Of a stretch of 64,000 bases of DNA, positions 9,252 to 18,022 are shown piece by piece. The translations under genes were made by a program, and so were the position numbers. Location: contig NZ_FOEH01000005.1 in assembly GCF_900110695.1 (NCBI RefSeq), forward strand, positions 62,001 through 126,000. The letters are read 5' to 3'. The stretch's first letter is position 1; each line of letters opens with the position of its first letter. The stretch is from Virgibacillus subterraneus. Lineage in GTDB: Bacteria; Bacillota; Bacilli; Bacillales; Amphibacillaceae. A model generated the notes under the pieces. The model saw only the letters and a list, made by a program, of their open reading frames with translations, did not search any database and was not told the DNA's origin.

Positions 9252-10853
9252 TTAATACGGGTCAGCATCATGTGATTTTTTGACAGCTTCTTCAGGTGCT
9301 TTCTCACTATCTTTATTTCCAAGCGGGTTTTTACTTGTCCCCCCTGTCGTCATTTTGCTTGTCTCGGCTAATCCTTCTCGAAGACGGCGACCGTATTCTT
9401 CATCTGCATCTTCTGCAAGTGCTACCATTTTATCCTGGATTCGCTGGTCACATTCTGAAATATCACCGACAAGGTTAGCTATTAACTCATCTCTTTCCCA
9501 ATCTTTGAACATACGATATGTTTCACCAGCTTGTTTTGTATTACTTTGGCGGTCAATTGGTTCTCGAACGAGGTTTCCTTCAACTTTTGGTGTATATTCC
9601 TTTCCAATCTGCTTTGCTTCTTTTAATCCGCCAAGCGTTGATGGTTCGTAATTAACGTGCGGATTTTTCCCTGATGAATTTTCTGGTTCATAGCGCATTT
9701 GTCCGCCTTCATGGTTTGTAGCCACTCTTTTTTTAGCAGCATTAATTGGTAATTGTAAATAGTTAGCTCCGACACGATATCGTTGCGTATCTGAATAAGA
9801 GAATGTCCGGCCTTGCAGCATTTTATCATCTGAGAAATCAAGACCATCTACAAGAACTCCTGTGCCAAATGCAGCCTGTTCTACCTCAGTAAAATAATTC
9901 TCCGGGTTTTTATTTAATACCATTTTTCCAACAGGTAACCATGGGAATTGGTCTTCGGGCCAGAGTTTTGTATCATCAAGCGGATCAAAGTCTAATTCAG
10001 GGTGCTCATCATCGCTCATAATTTGTACGTAAAGCTCCCATTCAGGGTAATCACCATTTTCAATTGCATCATATAAATCCTGGGTTGCATGGTTGAAGTT
10101 TGTGGCCTGGATCTCGTTTGCTTCTTTAACTGTCAGGTTTTTGATGCCCTGTGTCGGTTCCCAATGATACTTAACAAGAACAGCTTCTCCGTCGTTGTTC
10201 ACCCATTTATACGTATTGACGCCAGACCCTTGCATTAACCGATAATTAGCTGGAATTCCCCATGGTGAATAAACAAACGTAACCATATGGAATGATTCAG
10301 GGGAGTTCGAGCAAAAATCGAAGAACCGTTCGCTATCTTGAATGTTTGTTACTGGGTCTGGTTTAAATGCATGAATCATATCTGGAAACTTGATTGCATC
10401 ACGAATAAAAAAAATTTTTAAGTTATTACCAACAAGATCCCAGTTACCATCTTCCGTATAAAATTTAACAGCGAACCCTCGTGGATCACGTAATGTTTCC
10501 GGGGAATGTCCCCCGTGAACAACTGACGAAAAGCGTACAAAGACAGGTGTTTGCTTTCCTTTTTCCTGAAATAATTTAGCCCTCGTATATTTCGATACGG
10601 GGTCATCTCCAGCTGTTCCATATGTCTCAAAATAACCATGCGCACCTGCTCCCCGTGCGTGAACAATACGCTCTGGAACTTCTTCTCTATCGAAGTGGCT
10701 TATCTTTTCAATGTAATCGTAGTTCTCCAATGTAGAAGGACCGCGATTTCCTACTGTTCTTATGTCCTGATTGTTTGTAACAGGATGTCCTTGTCTGTTC
10801 GTTAATGTATCTTCGTTTTCAATATTTGTTTGATTCTTATGTTTATCATTCAT
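9252..10853 (-). CDS. katX: Clade-3-like haem catalase, KatX type
   Basis: 533 residues, ATG start with GGAGGA upstream. Decomposes hydrogen peroxide. Distal haem His65 is in [12 protein letters not shown], Asn144 in [10 protein letters not shown], and proximal haem ligand Tyr353 in [14 protein letters not shown]. The N-terminal [20 protein letters not shown] block and [19 protein letters not shown] resemble spore/stress catalase KatX more than vegetative KatA of B. subtilis, and the length (KatX about 547) agrees. The last ~30 residues are a charged low-complexity tail. I saw no clear PerR, sigma-B or sigma-F site upstream, so the regulation is open. The KatX name is by recalled similarity. 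Confidence 0.9.
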   Translation of the reverse strand: MNDKHKNQTNIENEDTLTNRQGHPVTNNQDIRTVGNRGPSTLENYDYIEKISHFDREEVPERIVHARGAGAHGYFETYGTAGDDPVSKYTRAKLFQEKGKQTPVFVRFSSVVHGGHSPETLRDPRGFAVKFYTEDGNWDLVGNNLKIFFIRDAIKFPDMIHAFKPDPVTNIQDSERFFDFCSNSPESFHMVTFVYSPWGIPANYRLMQGSGVNTYKWVNNDGEAVLVKYHWEPTQGIKNLTVKEANEIQATNFNHATQDLYDAIENGDYPEWELYVQIMSDDEHPELDFDPLDDTKLWPEDQFPWLPVGKMVLNKNPENYFTEVEQAAFGTGVLVDGLDFSDDKMLQGRTFSYSDTQRYRVGANYLQLPINAAKKRVATNHEGGQMRYEPENSSGKNPHVNYEPSTLGGLKEAKQIGKEYTPKVEGNLVREPIDRQSNTKQAGETYRMFKDWERDELIANLVGDISECDQRIQDKMVALAEDADEEYGRRLREGLAETSKMTTGGTSKNPLGNKDSEKAPEEAVKKSHDADPY

Positions 10854-10997
10854 TCGTTATCTTCCTCCATTCAAATTCACTACAGTTACGTTGTCCATAA
10901 TTATCCTATTTATGAGTTTTTTAAGTACTAAAGAGTATAAAAGTTGGCAGTTATATATTTAGGTTACACAGCTCCTAGCGCCTAGTGGACTTCCCTC

Positions 10998-11225
10998 CCC
11001 GTGTTTACGATTAAGAAATAAAGGATGTTCGACTAAAACCACCACATCCTGTGGCAACGTCGAACTACCCCACGTCCTGTGGTGCAGCTTACGCTCTTCG
11101 TGTATCCTTTATCTCACACGGGAAAAGGAAGATCGACTAACACCGCCGCTTTGCGCGGTAACGTCGACCCACCCGCAGCGCTGAGCACAGTCCATACGGC
11201 GCTGAACAGGCGCTTACGCTTTTGT
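10998..11225. repeat. Two adjacent GC-rich structured elements
   Basis: The first element is closed by a long stem: CCCCGTGT and AAATAAAGGAT at 10997-11026 pair with ATCCTTTATCT and CACACGGG at 11104-11122. Inside are local hairpins (CCACATCCTGTGG, CCACGTCCTGTGG). The second (11130-11225) repeats the plan in diverged form: TCGACTAACACCGCCGCTTTGCGCGG, AACGTCGAC, GGCGCTTACGC. The base composition is much richer in G+C than the flanks. It may be a mobile structured repeat or an RNA. No protein is visible here. Confidence 0.55.
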
Positions 11226-11232
11226 TCAAAAA

Positions 11233-11281
11233 TTGATTTGCATCAAGGTAATCGATGGTATAACAGCTTATAATGAAGATA
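11233..11281 (+). promoter_or_regulatory. FNR-type promoter of the HMA gene
   Basis: Perfect FNR-box palindrome TTGATTTGCATCAA at 11233-11246 and TATAAT at 11269-11274. If transcription starts about 7 bases after the -10 box, the palindrome centre is at about -41.5, the class II activation position. Confidence 0.7.
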
Positions 11282-11304
11282 TAAACAAGGAGGGAGTAAT
11301 TAAA

Positions 11305-11514
11305 ATGAAAACAATTAAATTTCAATTAGAACCATTAACATGTCCATCATGCATCAAAAAGATTGAAGGTAAAGCAGGAAAAATGGAGGGAGTTGAAGAA
11401 GCAAAAGTCATGTTCAACTCCAGTAAAGTTAAGGCAACATTTGATCAGGATAAGGTGACTTCAGAAGACTTGAAAACAACCATTGAGAAACTAGGCTACC
11501 CGGTTGTGTCTTAA
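11305..11514 (+). CDS. Heavy-metal-associated (HMA) domain protein, copper-chaperone-like
   Basis: 69 residues. I chose ATG at 11305 because AAGGAGGG lies 9 bases upstream; a longer upstream frame starts inside the promoter. The single ferredoxin-like HMA domain has the metal site LTCPSC (Cys13, Cys16) in place of the usual MxCxxC, and the typical AKVMFNSSKVKATFD and KLGYPV blocks. Family members carry Cu(I) or other soft metals in the cytosol, often to a P-type ATPase, but no ATPase is nearby. It lies 84 bases before a Crp/Fnr regulator and has its own FNR-box promoter, so a role tied to low oxygen or to metal/cytochrome supply is likely but inferred. Confidence 0.85.
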   Translation: MKTIKFQLEPLTCPSCIKKIEGKAGKMEGVEEAKVMFNSSKVKATFDQDKVTSEDLKTTIEKLGYPVVS

Positions 11515-11598
11515 TAATTCAGGACTGCTCTTTATTTAACGTCCTCTGTTATAATGTAGTTAGAGAAATTATTTTGAATTGTTGCGGAGGCGGAAAAA

Positions 11599-12309
11599 AT
11601 GAAGGGCGATAGTTTTGAACATAATGAGTCTGCCAAAAAACTTTGTGTTTCATTGGTGCCGATTTTTAACCATCTTGATCATTCAGAGCAGGTTGATGTG
11701 GCCAAAACAAGCAGAAGTAAAACATATGAAAAAAAGGAAATTATTTTTCAGGCTGGAGATCCGTCCGAATATTTATATATTGTGCATCGGGGAAAAGTTA
11801 AAATTTATAACCTATCCGAGTCGGGGAAAGAACAATTGATCCGAATATTAAATCCGGGAGATTTTATGGGAGAATTATCTGTCTTTACGGATGAATTGCT
11901 GACTAGTTACGCAGAAACCGTCGAACGGACAGAGATTTGTGCTATTCATAAAAATGATTTACAGGAATTTCTTGTCGAAAAGCCGACAATCTCCTTTAAA
12001 ATTCTTGCAGAAAGCAGCAAGCGGCTGAAGGATGCTGAAAAGTCAATTGAACGGTTAAGCTCGCAGGATGTTGAGAAGCGGCTGGCATCTTATTTAATGG
12101 AACAGGTAGAGAAAAAGACGAATTCAGGGGCTGCATCTGAAATTATTTTGCCAATGAGTAAGAAGGACCTCGCTTCTTATATAGGAAGTACACAGGAAAC
12201 GCTTAGTCGCCGATTAACCAGTTTTGAAGAAAAAGGCTGGATTAAGCAAACGGGTCAGCGAAAAATTAAACTCATTGATATGGAAGCGTTGCAGGACATT
12301 GTTGAATAA
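11599..12309 (+). CDS. Crp/Fnr family transcriptional regulator with FNR-type DNA specificity
   Basis: 236 residues with GGAGGCGG before ATG. Residues ~20-135 form a cyclic-nucleotide-binding-like beta roll (FQAGDPSEYLYIVHRGKVKIY, GDFMGELSVF), then a dimer helix, then a winged HTH at ~160-225 (DLASYIGSTQETLSRRLTSFEEKGWI). The recognition helix has E200-x-x-S203-R204, the residues that in E. coli FNR read TTGAT half-sites. It lacks the N-terminal cysteine cluster of FNR, so it probably does not bind a 4Fe-4S cluster; the signal (redox thiols, haem, NO) is unknown. A perfect TTGAT-N4-ATCAA site lies before the upstream HMA gene, suggesting it controls that promoter and perhaps itself by read-through. 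Confidence 0.85.
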   Translation: MKGDSFEHNESAKKLCVSLVPIFNHLDHSEQVDVAKTSRSKTYEKKEIIFQAGDPSEYLYIVHRGKVKIYNLSESGKEQLIRILNPGDFMGELSVFTDELLTSYAETVERTEICAIHKNDLQEFLVEKPTISFKILAESSKRLKDAEKSIERLSSQDVEKRLASYLMEQVEKKTNSGAASEIILPMSKKDLASYIGSTQETLSRRLTSFEEKGWIKQTGQRKIKLIDMEALQDIVE

Positions 12310-12348
12310 TGGCATAGATTGCCCATCAGATTATATTACAAAATAAAA

Positions 12349-12376
12349 GTTAGCGGATATATAGGTGTCCGCTAAC
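12349..12376. terminator. Hairpin after the Crp/Fnr gene
   Basis: GTTAGCGGA/TCCGCTAAC, 9-bp stem. It lies between the convergent regulator and transporter genes. The arms resemble the ends of the family B element (AGCGGA...GTGTCCGCT), so it may be a shrunken copy. The T run is weak. Confidence 0.5.
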
Positions 12377-12423
12377 GATGTTATTTATTTAATTTCCCTT
12401 TACTGCTTGAGCGGAAGAACGTT

Positions 12424-13395
12424 CTATCCAACAATTAAAATAAGGAATATCGAGATTGTGATAATTGAAATCAGAGTGGTAGCGAGTATGTATAACGGTA
12501 CTTGCTTAACCAAAGTATTATATTTTTCTGCAAAGACGTATACAATTGCCCCAGTTGGTAAAGCCGAAAGAATAATAATCGTAGTTGCCCATAAATTGTC
12601 GTCGATTGGAAAAACAATATAAACGAAAAAAATAGCCAGTAAAGGCAAAAATATTAATTTCAAGCTTAATAGCGTGATAAATTCAGATACATTGTACTCT
12701 TTATTTTTTAATATGCTTCGTTCACCTGACAGACCCAGACCCAGAGCAAATAAAGCAGTGGGACCTGCAGCAGGACCAAGTACCTCTGTGAATACATAGA
12801 AAGATTCAGGCAGTGGGATTTCTAAAAAGGCTACGATAATCCCAAATACTAATGAGGCGTTAATTGGATTTAACAGAATAGGCTTTACGATAGACCCAAA
12901 CATAGGAACGATTTTCACCTTTCTACCATTCTTGGTATTTATCGCTTTTGCTGCTTCAAAGAAAACGATAATAAGTGTAATAACTGTTAGGTCGTATATA
13001 AATGTTGCGATTGCGGCTGGTATTGCAGCTTCTTGTCCAAACGCAGCAATTAATAAAGGGATACCGAGAAATCCTGTGTTTCCGTAAGTGGTAATCATGC
13101 CATACATCGTCACCTCAGGGAACTTCTTTTTAAAGATAAATTTAAATATAGCTACGGTCACGACAAAGCAAATTAAAGTAATAACTAAATTTATAATAAT
13201 AAAATTTGTATTCGTGATTTGCTCAATGGGTGCAGTAGATAACGAGAAAAATAGTAACGCTGGGAGTGCAAAGTAATACACGAAATAGTTCAAAGATGAT
13301 GTACCATGAGTTGGTAATAAGGAAAGCCTTCCAGCTAAGAATCCACATAAAATGATAGCAAAAATCGGTATGACTACCTGAAACATCGTCCCCAT
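12424..13395 (-). CDS. AEC (auxin efflux carrier) family transporter
   Basis: I start at 13395 (MGTMFQVVIPIF), where AGGGGGG precedes ATG; the open frame extends 35 codons further upstream with no ribosome site. The protein is about 323 residues with ten hydrophobic segments in the AEC plan of two five-helix halves, including GMITTYGNTGFLGIP and ILSALPTGAIVYVFAEKY with the conserved unwound Pro positions. Bacterial members move small organic acids such as malate across the membrane; the substrate here is unknown. It is divergent from a TetR gene with two palindromes between them, so it may be repressed by that TetR. Confidence 0.82.
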   Translation of the reverse strand: MGTMFQVVIPIFAIILCGFLAGRLSLLPTHGTSSLNYFVYYFALPALLFFSLSTAPIEQITNTNFIIINLVITLICFVVTVAIFKFIFKKKFPEVTMYGMITTYGNTGFLGIPLLIAAFGQEAAIPAAIATFIYDLTVITLIIVFFEAAKAINTKNGRKVKIVPMFGSIVKPILLNPINASLVFGIIVAFLEIPLPESFYVFTEVLGPAAGPTALFALGLGLSGERSILKNKEYNVSEFITLLSLKLIFLPLLAIFFVYIVFPIDDNLWATTIIILSALPTGAIVYVFAEKYNTLVKQVPLYILATTLISIITISIFLILIVG

Positions 13396-13494
13396 CAGTT
13401 CCCCCCTAATGCTAGAATACATAGCATTTTCCATCGTAACATAAATGATTAGTATGCCGTTATCTATAATCTTCAATTTTGTCAGAATTTTATT

Positions 13495-13540
13495 GACCAA
13501 GGTGGTCTAACGTGTTAATCTGAAGTCGACCGACATGGTC
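13495..13540. promoter_or_regulatory. Two palindromic operator candidates for the TetR regulator
   Basis: GACCAAGGTGGTC (13495-13507) and GACCGACATGGTC (13528-13540), centres 33 bp apart, about three helical turns. Both have GACC...GGTC arms and lie between the AEC gene and the TetR gene. Confidence 0.65.
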
Positions 13541-13582
13541 TATTTTGTATGAATTAGGAATAAACTAACGCAAAGGAGGGGG

Positions 13583-14212
13583 TTGGATATTACGAAAAAA
13601 TTTGAAAACCTCGATAATGATAAACAACAACGAATTATCAATGCTGCACTAAAAGAATTTGCTGAGAATGGATATGAAAAGGCCTCAACAAACCGAATAG
13701 TAAATAGCGCCGGAATTGGTAAGGGAATGCTATTTTATTATTTTAAAAATAAAAAAGCACTATATCACTATTTGACAGATTACACATTAGACATTGTAAA
13801 AAATGAATATCTAACCCTCATTGATACAACTGAACCTGATTTTATTGAACGAATGAAGCAGGCAGCCCGAGTTAAAACAAAAGCTCGATCTGATAATCCC
13901 GATACCTTTAATTTTCTGGGGACTCTGCTGTTAACCAGTGAAGGAGAAGTATCAGCTGACCAGTTAAAGAAGATTCAGGAGTTACAAAAACTGGGAAACT
14001 CAAAGATCTATGACAACATTGATAATACGTTATTCCGGGATGATATTGATGTTGATAAAGCGTTCAAGCTAGTTCGCTGGTCAATTGAGGGCTACCAGAA
14101 CGAAATATCAGCCCAACTTGCTGGACGAAAAATGTCTTCAATTAATTTAGATCCATACTGGGATGAGTTTTATGAATATCTGGATATTTTAAAAACAAGT
14201 TTTTATAAATAG
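13583..14212 (+). CDS. TetR/AcrR family transcriptional regulator
   Basis: 209 residues from a TTG start; AAGGAGGGGG lies 3-4 bases upstream, the only good signal. The N-terminal HTH runs through ALKEFAENGYEKASTNRIVNSAGIGKGMLFYYFKNK (about residues 22-58). The helical C-terminal domain, where ligand binds, is not recognisable beyond the family. It is the first gene of a probable operon with an ABC exporter ATPase (13-base gap) and permease, so it likely represses a drug-efflux unit through the palindromes just upstream. Confidence 0.88.
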   Translation: MDITKKFENLDNDKQQRIINAALKEFAENGYEKASTNRIVNSAGIGKGMLFYYFKNKKALYHYLTDYTLDIVKNEYLTLIDTTEPDFIERMKQAARVKTKARSDNPDTFNFLGTLLLTSEGEVSADQLKKIQELQKLGNSKIYDNIDNTLFRDDIDVDKAFKLVRWSIEGYQNEISAQLAGRKMSSINLDPYWDEFYEYLDILKTSFYK

Positions 14213-14225
14213 AGGGGGATTTTAT

Positions 14226-15140
14226 ATGAGCTTATTGAAAGTAACTAATCTAACAAAAAAGTTTGGCAAATTCACAGCATTGGATGGCATTAACATTGAC
14301 GTAAATGAAGGAGAAGTTTACGGCTTTATTGGTCCAAACGGTTCGGGGAAGTCAACCACCATTCGCGTATTGCTAGGTATTTTAAAGGCAACGGAAGGCG
14401 AGGCTAAGGTCTTTGGCAAGGATGCATGGGCAGACGCTGTTGAAATTCATAAACGTATTGCGTATGTTCCGGGCGATGTGAACTTGTGGCCGAACTTAAC
14501 AGGCGGAGAAGTTATCGATCTTTTTGTGAAATTGCGTGGCGGTAATAATAAGAGTAAACGCGAAGAACTGATCAAAAAGTTCGACTTAGATCCATCAAAG
14601 AAATGCAGAACATACTCAAAAGGAAACCGTCAAAAGGTTGCATTAGTTGCTGCATTTTCGTCAGAAGCGGATCTTTATATTCTGGATGAGCCGACATCAG
14701 GACTTGATCCATTGATGGAACAGGTTTTTCAGGAATGTGTAATGGATATTAAAAAAGAAGGCAAGAGTGTCCTGCTTTCGAGTCATATTTTATCTGAAGT
14801 GGAAAAGTTATGTGACAGGGTTGGCATCATTCGTCAGGGTAAGATTATTGAAACGGGCTCACTAAGTGAGTTACGTCATTTAACACGCACGAATTTACTT
14901 GTCGAAACGAAGCAACCAATAACATTGTTAAACGATTTAAAAGGTGTTCATGATATTGAAGAAAAAGATGAAGCTTTTTCATTCCAGGTAGATTCGGAAG
15001 AGTTAGATGCTGTAATTAAGCATGTCAGTCAATTTGGCGTTGTGAGACTGGAAAGTGCACCACCAACATTAGAAGATTTGTTTATGCGTCATTATGAGGG
15101 AGAGGGGCAAACAGAGACGGGAGCAGGTGGTGTATCCTAA
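14226..15140 (+). CDS. ABC transporter ATP-binding protein (antibiotic exporter type)
   Basis: 304 residues. Walker A GPNGSGKS (about 36-43), signature region YSKGNRQK (a variant of LSGGQ), Walker B LYILDEPTSGLDP, and the H-loop SSHILSE are all present. The C-terminal ~80 residues after the nucleotide domain resemble those of drug-exporter ATPases (ESAPPTLEDLFMRHYEG). It overlaps the permease by one base (TAATG), which indicates translational coupling. Together they should form an ABC-2 exporter, probably for a hydrophobic antibiotic, in the cytoplasmic membrane. Confidence 0.92.
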   Translation: MSLLKVTNLTKKFGKFTALDGINIDVNEGEVYGFIGPNGSGKSTTIRVLLGILKATEGEAKVFGKDAWADAVEIHKRIAYVPGDVNLWPNLTGGEVIDLFVKLRGGNNKSKREELIKKFDLDPSKKCRTYSKGNRQKVALVAAFSSEADLYILDEPTSGLDPLMEQVFQECVMDIKKEGKSVLLSSHILSEVEKLCDRVGIIRQGKIIETGSLSELRHLTRTNLLVETKQPITLLNDLKGVHDIEEKDEAFSFQVDSEELDAVIKHVSQFGVVRLESAPPTLEDLFMRHYEGEGQTETGAGGVS

Positions 15141-16741
15141 TGGCTGGTAATCTGTATAATAAAACCGGGCGACTTTCGCAGTTAATTGTAAGGCTGGATC
15201 GCTTCCGTATACCTTTATGGCTAATCGGAATATCTTTTTTTACACTAATCGTACCGCCGGCTTTCGCTAGTTTATACCCTTCTCAAGAGGATAGAGATGT
15301 TATGGCCGAAACAATGATGAATCCTGCGATGACAGCGATGGTAGGTCCTGGTAACTTAGTGAACTATACACTTGGGGCCATGAATACACACCAGATGCTG
15401 CTTATGACGGCATTAGTTGTTGGGCTTATGAGTATCCTGCTTGTAACCCGCCATACCCGAGCCAATGAAGAAGATGGACGTATTGAAATGATTCGTTCCC
15501 TGCCAGTTGGACGTCTTTCTAATTTAAATGCAACGTTGCTTGTTTTAAGTGTAACGAATGTTGTGTTGGCTTTAATAACTGGATTGGGACTGTACGCGCT
15601 AGGTATAGAAAGTATGGGGTTAGAGGGATCTTTACTATATGGTGCTGCATTAGGTGCAACCGGTATTTTCTTTGCAGGAGTTACGGGTTTGTTCGCACAG
15701 CTTTCGGAAAGTTCTCGTGGGACAATTGGATTTTCAATAACAGTGCTGATAATTGCCTATCTTGTGCGTGCTATTGGTGATGTGAGCAACGAAACGTTGT
15801 CAGGCTTCTCACCTTTAGGATGGGTCACTTCGACTGAGGCATACTCCTCGAATAATTGGTGGCCGATTCTGTTGTTGATTGGAACATCTATCATTCTATT
15901 TATTCTAGCAAACTATTTAAATGCTATCCGTGATTTAGAAGCTGGCTTTTTGCCATCGAGGCCTGGCAGAAAATATGCTGTGACGCTTCTGCAAAGTCCT
16001 ATAGGTCATGCCTTTAGACTGCAGCGAACTGGAACAATTTCCTGGGCGATTGGCATGCTCTTAATGGGCCTTTCTTATGGATCTATTTTCGGCGATTTGG
16101 AATCATTTTTTGAAGGAAATGAGATGCTGGAAAAAATGTTAGCCACTAAGGAGGGCTTTTCTGTAACGGAACAGTTTATACCCAAGCTAATGATTATTAT
16201 GGCACTGCTGTCAACGGTTCCTCCTGTGATGGCAATGAATAAGCTTTATGGTGAAGAAAAGAAAGGCCGTATTGAGCACTTACTTGGCAGGGCCGTTTCA
16301 CGAACACGACTTATGGCTAGTTATTTGGTCATTTCAGTTGTGAATGCATTTGTTATGATTTCTCTTTCTGCACTAGGTCTCTGGGGTGCTGGAAAAGCTG
16401 TTATGGAGGAAGGGCTTAGCTTAGGGATGGTTTACGGAGCAGCTATCGTATATTTCCCGGCGATGTTAGTAGTAATAGGTATTGCGATGTTACTTATTGG
16501 CTTTGCACCAAAGTGGATTAGTTTCATTTGGTTATACGTATTTTATTCATTTATCGTTCTTTATTTAGGAGGGATATTCCAATTCCCGGAGTGGGTCGGA
16601 AATCTTTCTCCATTTGGTCATATTCCGCAACTTCCGATAGAAGATATGAGCATTATGCCGGTTATCATCCTGACTATAATCGCCATCAGTCTGTTAATTG
16701 TTGGGTTTATTGGATACAATAAGCGAGATATTGAGAGTTGA
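15140..16741 (+). CDS. ABC transporter permease, polyketide-antibiotic exporter type
   Basis: 533 residues with about 12 hydrophobic segments in two repeated halves. Each half has a long extracellular loop ahead of the helix cluster and a cytoplasmic RIEMIRSLPVGR / RIEHLLGRAVSRTRL motif, typical of COG3559 exporters (TnrB3-like) where two ABC-2 permease units are fused. It is coupled to the upstream ATPase gene. The drug is unknown. A structured segment and terminator follow at 16805-16910. Confidence 0.88.
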   Translation: MAGNLYNKTGRLSQLIVRLDRFRIPLWLIGISFFTLIVPPAFASLYPSQEDRDVMAETMMNPAMTAMVGPGNLVNYTLGAMNTHQMLLMTALVVGLMSILLVTRHTRANEEDGRIEMIRSLPVGRLSNLNATLLVLSVTNVVLALITGLGLYALGIESMGLEGSLLYGAALGATGIFFAGVTGLFAQLSESSRGTIGFSITVLIIAYLVRAIGDVSNETLSGFSPLGWVTSTEAYSSNNWWPILLLIGTSIILFILANYLNAIRDLEAGFLPSRPGRKYAVTLLQSPIGHAFRLQRTGTISWAIGMLLMGLSYGSIFGDLESFFEGNEMLEKMLATKEGFSVTEQFIPKLMIIMALLSTVPPVMAMNKLYGEEKKGRIEHLLGRAVSRTRLMASYLVISVVNAFVMISLSALGLWGAGKAVMEEGLSLGMVYGAAIVYFPAMLVVIGIAMLLIGFAPKWISFIWLYVFYSFIVLYLGGIFQFPEWVGNLSPFGHIPQLPIEDMSIMPVIILTIIAISLLIVGFIGYNKRDIES

Positions 16742-16804
16742 TTTATATAATTTAATAGTGACTAGTATCGGTAATAATGATACACTTGAATTTGCGATGA
16801 GCTG

Positions 16805-16910
16805 ATTTGTGTAAGACGAAGGACAACGCAATTCATGTGGATGTGAACACATGGTCTTTCGCCACAAATTTCGTAAAAGCGCCTGTACAGTAAATGTATA
16901 GGCGCTTTCT
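16805..16910 (+). ncRNA. Candidate structured RNA or extended 3' structure ending in a terminator
   Basis: ATTTGTG (16805-16811) pairs with CACAAAT (16863-16869), CGAAGGAC (about 16817-16824) pairs with GTCTTTCG, and CATGTG pairs with CACATG inside. Directly after comes AAGCGCCT...AGGCGCTT with a T-rich tail (16877-16910). No open frame fits. It could be the 3' end of the exporter mRNA or a separate small RNA. Confidence 0.4.
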
Positions 16911-16934
16911 TATTTATCTTTTGTTTTATAAAAA

Positions 16935-17098
16935 GGTCATGAGAGTAATGAGAACCCGAAATCTGTTCAAACAGCGAGAAAAGGTCACTCATGAGGGTTA
17001 TGAGGACTCGAAATTAGTTCAAATGCCATGAAAAGGGCACTCATCAGGGTTATGAGGACTCAAATTTAGTTCCAATGCCATGAAAAGGTCACTCATCA
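16935..17098. repeat. Tandem repeat, 52-bp unit
   Basis: Units begin GGTCACTCATNAGGGTTATGAGGACTC and end ATGCCATGAAAA. Starts are at 16935, 16983, 17035 and 17087 (the last is cut short), so periods are 48, 52 and 52. Non-coding. The rest of the 16742-17218 gap has no gene. Confidence 0.85.
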
Positions 17099-17218
17099 AT
17101 CGAGTATTTCTCCGCAGCATGGATTAGCATTCATCTAATCAAATATCAAAGAAAATCACGATAATGTCGCATCGGTGCTTGTATCAATAGGAACAAACTT
17201 TTTAGAAAACAGCCTTTT

Positions 17219-17842
17219 TCAGAACTTCAAAGGAAATGGTAATAATAAGGGGATACCACGTTTATTTGTGGGAATGAGCTTCATATCCGCAATTAGATGA
17301 CTGATATAACCTAAAACACAAACAATAAATATATTTTCAACAGGTACACTTAACGAAAATAAATGAGCGATATAGCTGAAAAAGGAAAGACCTATTAAAG
17401 AATGTGTATATGAACGATGAGGTAATAAAGAAGCTGCAGCGACATAGGTACCGCTAAGCGTTATCCACAATGTGCTGAGCATAATTCCCAATGAAACTGC
17501 ACCTAGACCAGTTAATAAAAGCATCATTTTTTGCGAAACCATTTTGGAAATCATAATTACGGTAAAGCCAATCCCAACACCAATTAGCTTCTCAACTCCT
17601 ATACCATTAACCCAAGAATAGATCATCATTATAATGCCAGTTAAGATCATTACGTTCTGTAATAGTTTATGCGAAAATGAGATCTTTTTGGCTAAATTCC
17701 CCCCTGTATCCAGGTCTGGCACAAGTGCAGCTACAACGCCAGCTAATGTTAAGGATCCTATTGTTACATAGTCAGCGCTTGAGAAAATCCCTACTGCAAG
17801 GCCGATTCCACTTCCAATTGTAGCGTGACTAATTCCATTCAT
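17219..17842 (-). CDS. YdjM-like membrane metal-dependent hydrolase family (DUF457)
   Basis: 207 residues, ATG start with GGAGAGA upstream. The protein has about six hydrophobic segments. Conserved polar motifs sit at membrane edges: HATIG (residues 6-10), PDLDTGG (about 42-48), LLPHRSYTHSLIG and GYISHLIADMKLIPTNKRG. The His/Asp pattern is that of the YdjM/LexA-regulated inner-membrane family, which is predicted to be a metal-dependent hydrolase, possibly phospholipase-like, without firm biochemical proof. No LexA box was found. It is monocistronic. Confidence 0.85.
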   Translation of the reverse strand: MNGISHATIGSGIGLAVGIFSSADYVTIGSLTLAGVVAALVPDLDTGGNLAKKISFSHKLLQNVMILTGIIMMIYSWVNGIGVEKLIGVGIGFTVIMISKMVSQKMMLLLTGLGAVSLGIMLSTLWITLSGTYVAAASLLPHRSYTHSLIGLSFFSYIAHLFSLSVPVENIFIVCVLGYISHLIADMKLIPTNKRGIPLLLPFPLKF

Positions 17843-18022
17843 TATTTCTCTCTCCTTTGATTAATTGGGAAGCAACCTTAATATCATAACGTAAATTAAT
17901 TTCGTATTAAAAGTAAATTAGAAAAATGTAGACCTTTTTCCTATAGGGGATCACATATACTGAATCCTTTTCATCAAAAAAACGTATACTTTACTATAGG
18001 TTGAATAAGGAAGGTTTTGAAA

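Noticed and set aside
9280-9651. Open frame on the + strand inside the catalase gene
   Set aside because: It is the antisense shadow of a strongly conserved catalase and has no ribosome site.
16935-17098. CRISPR array
   Set aside because: Units are 48-52 bp and repeat throughout with no variable spacers, and there are no cas genes.
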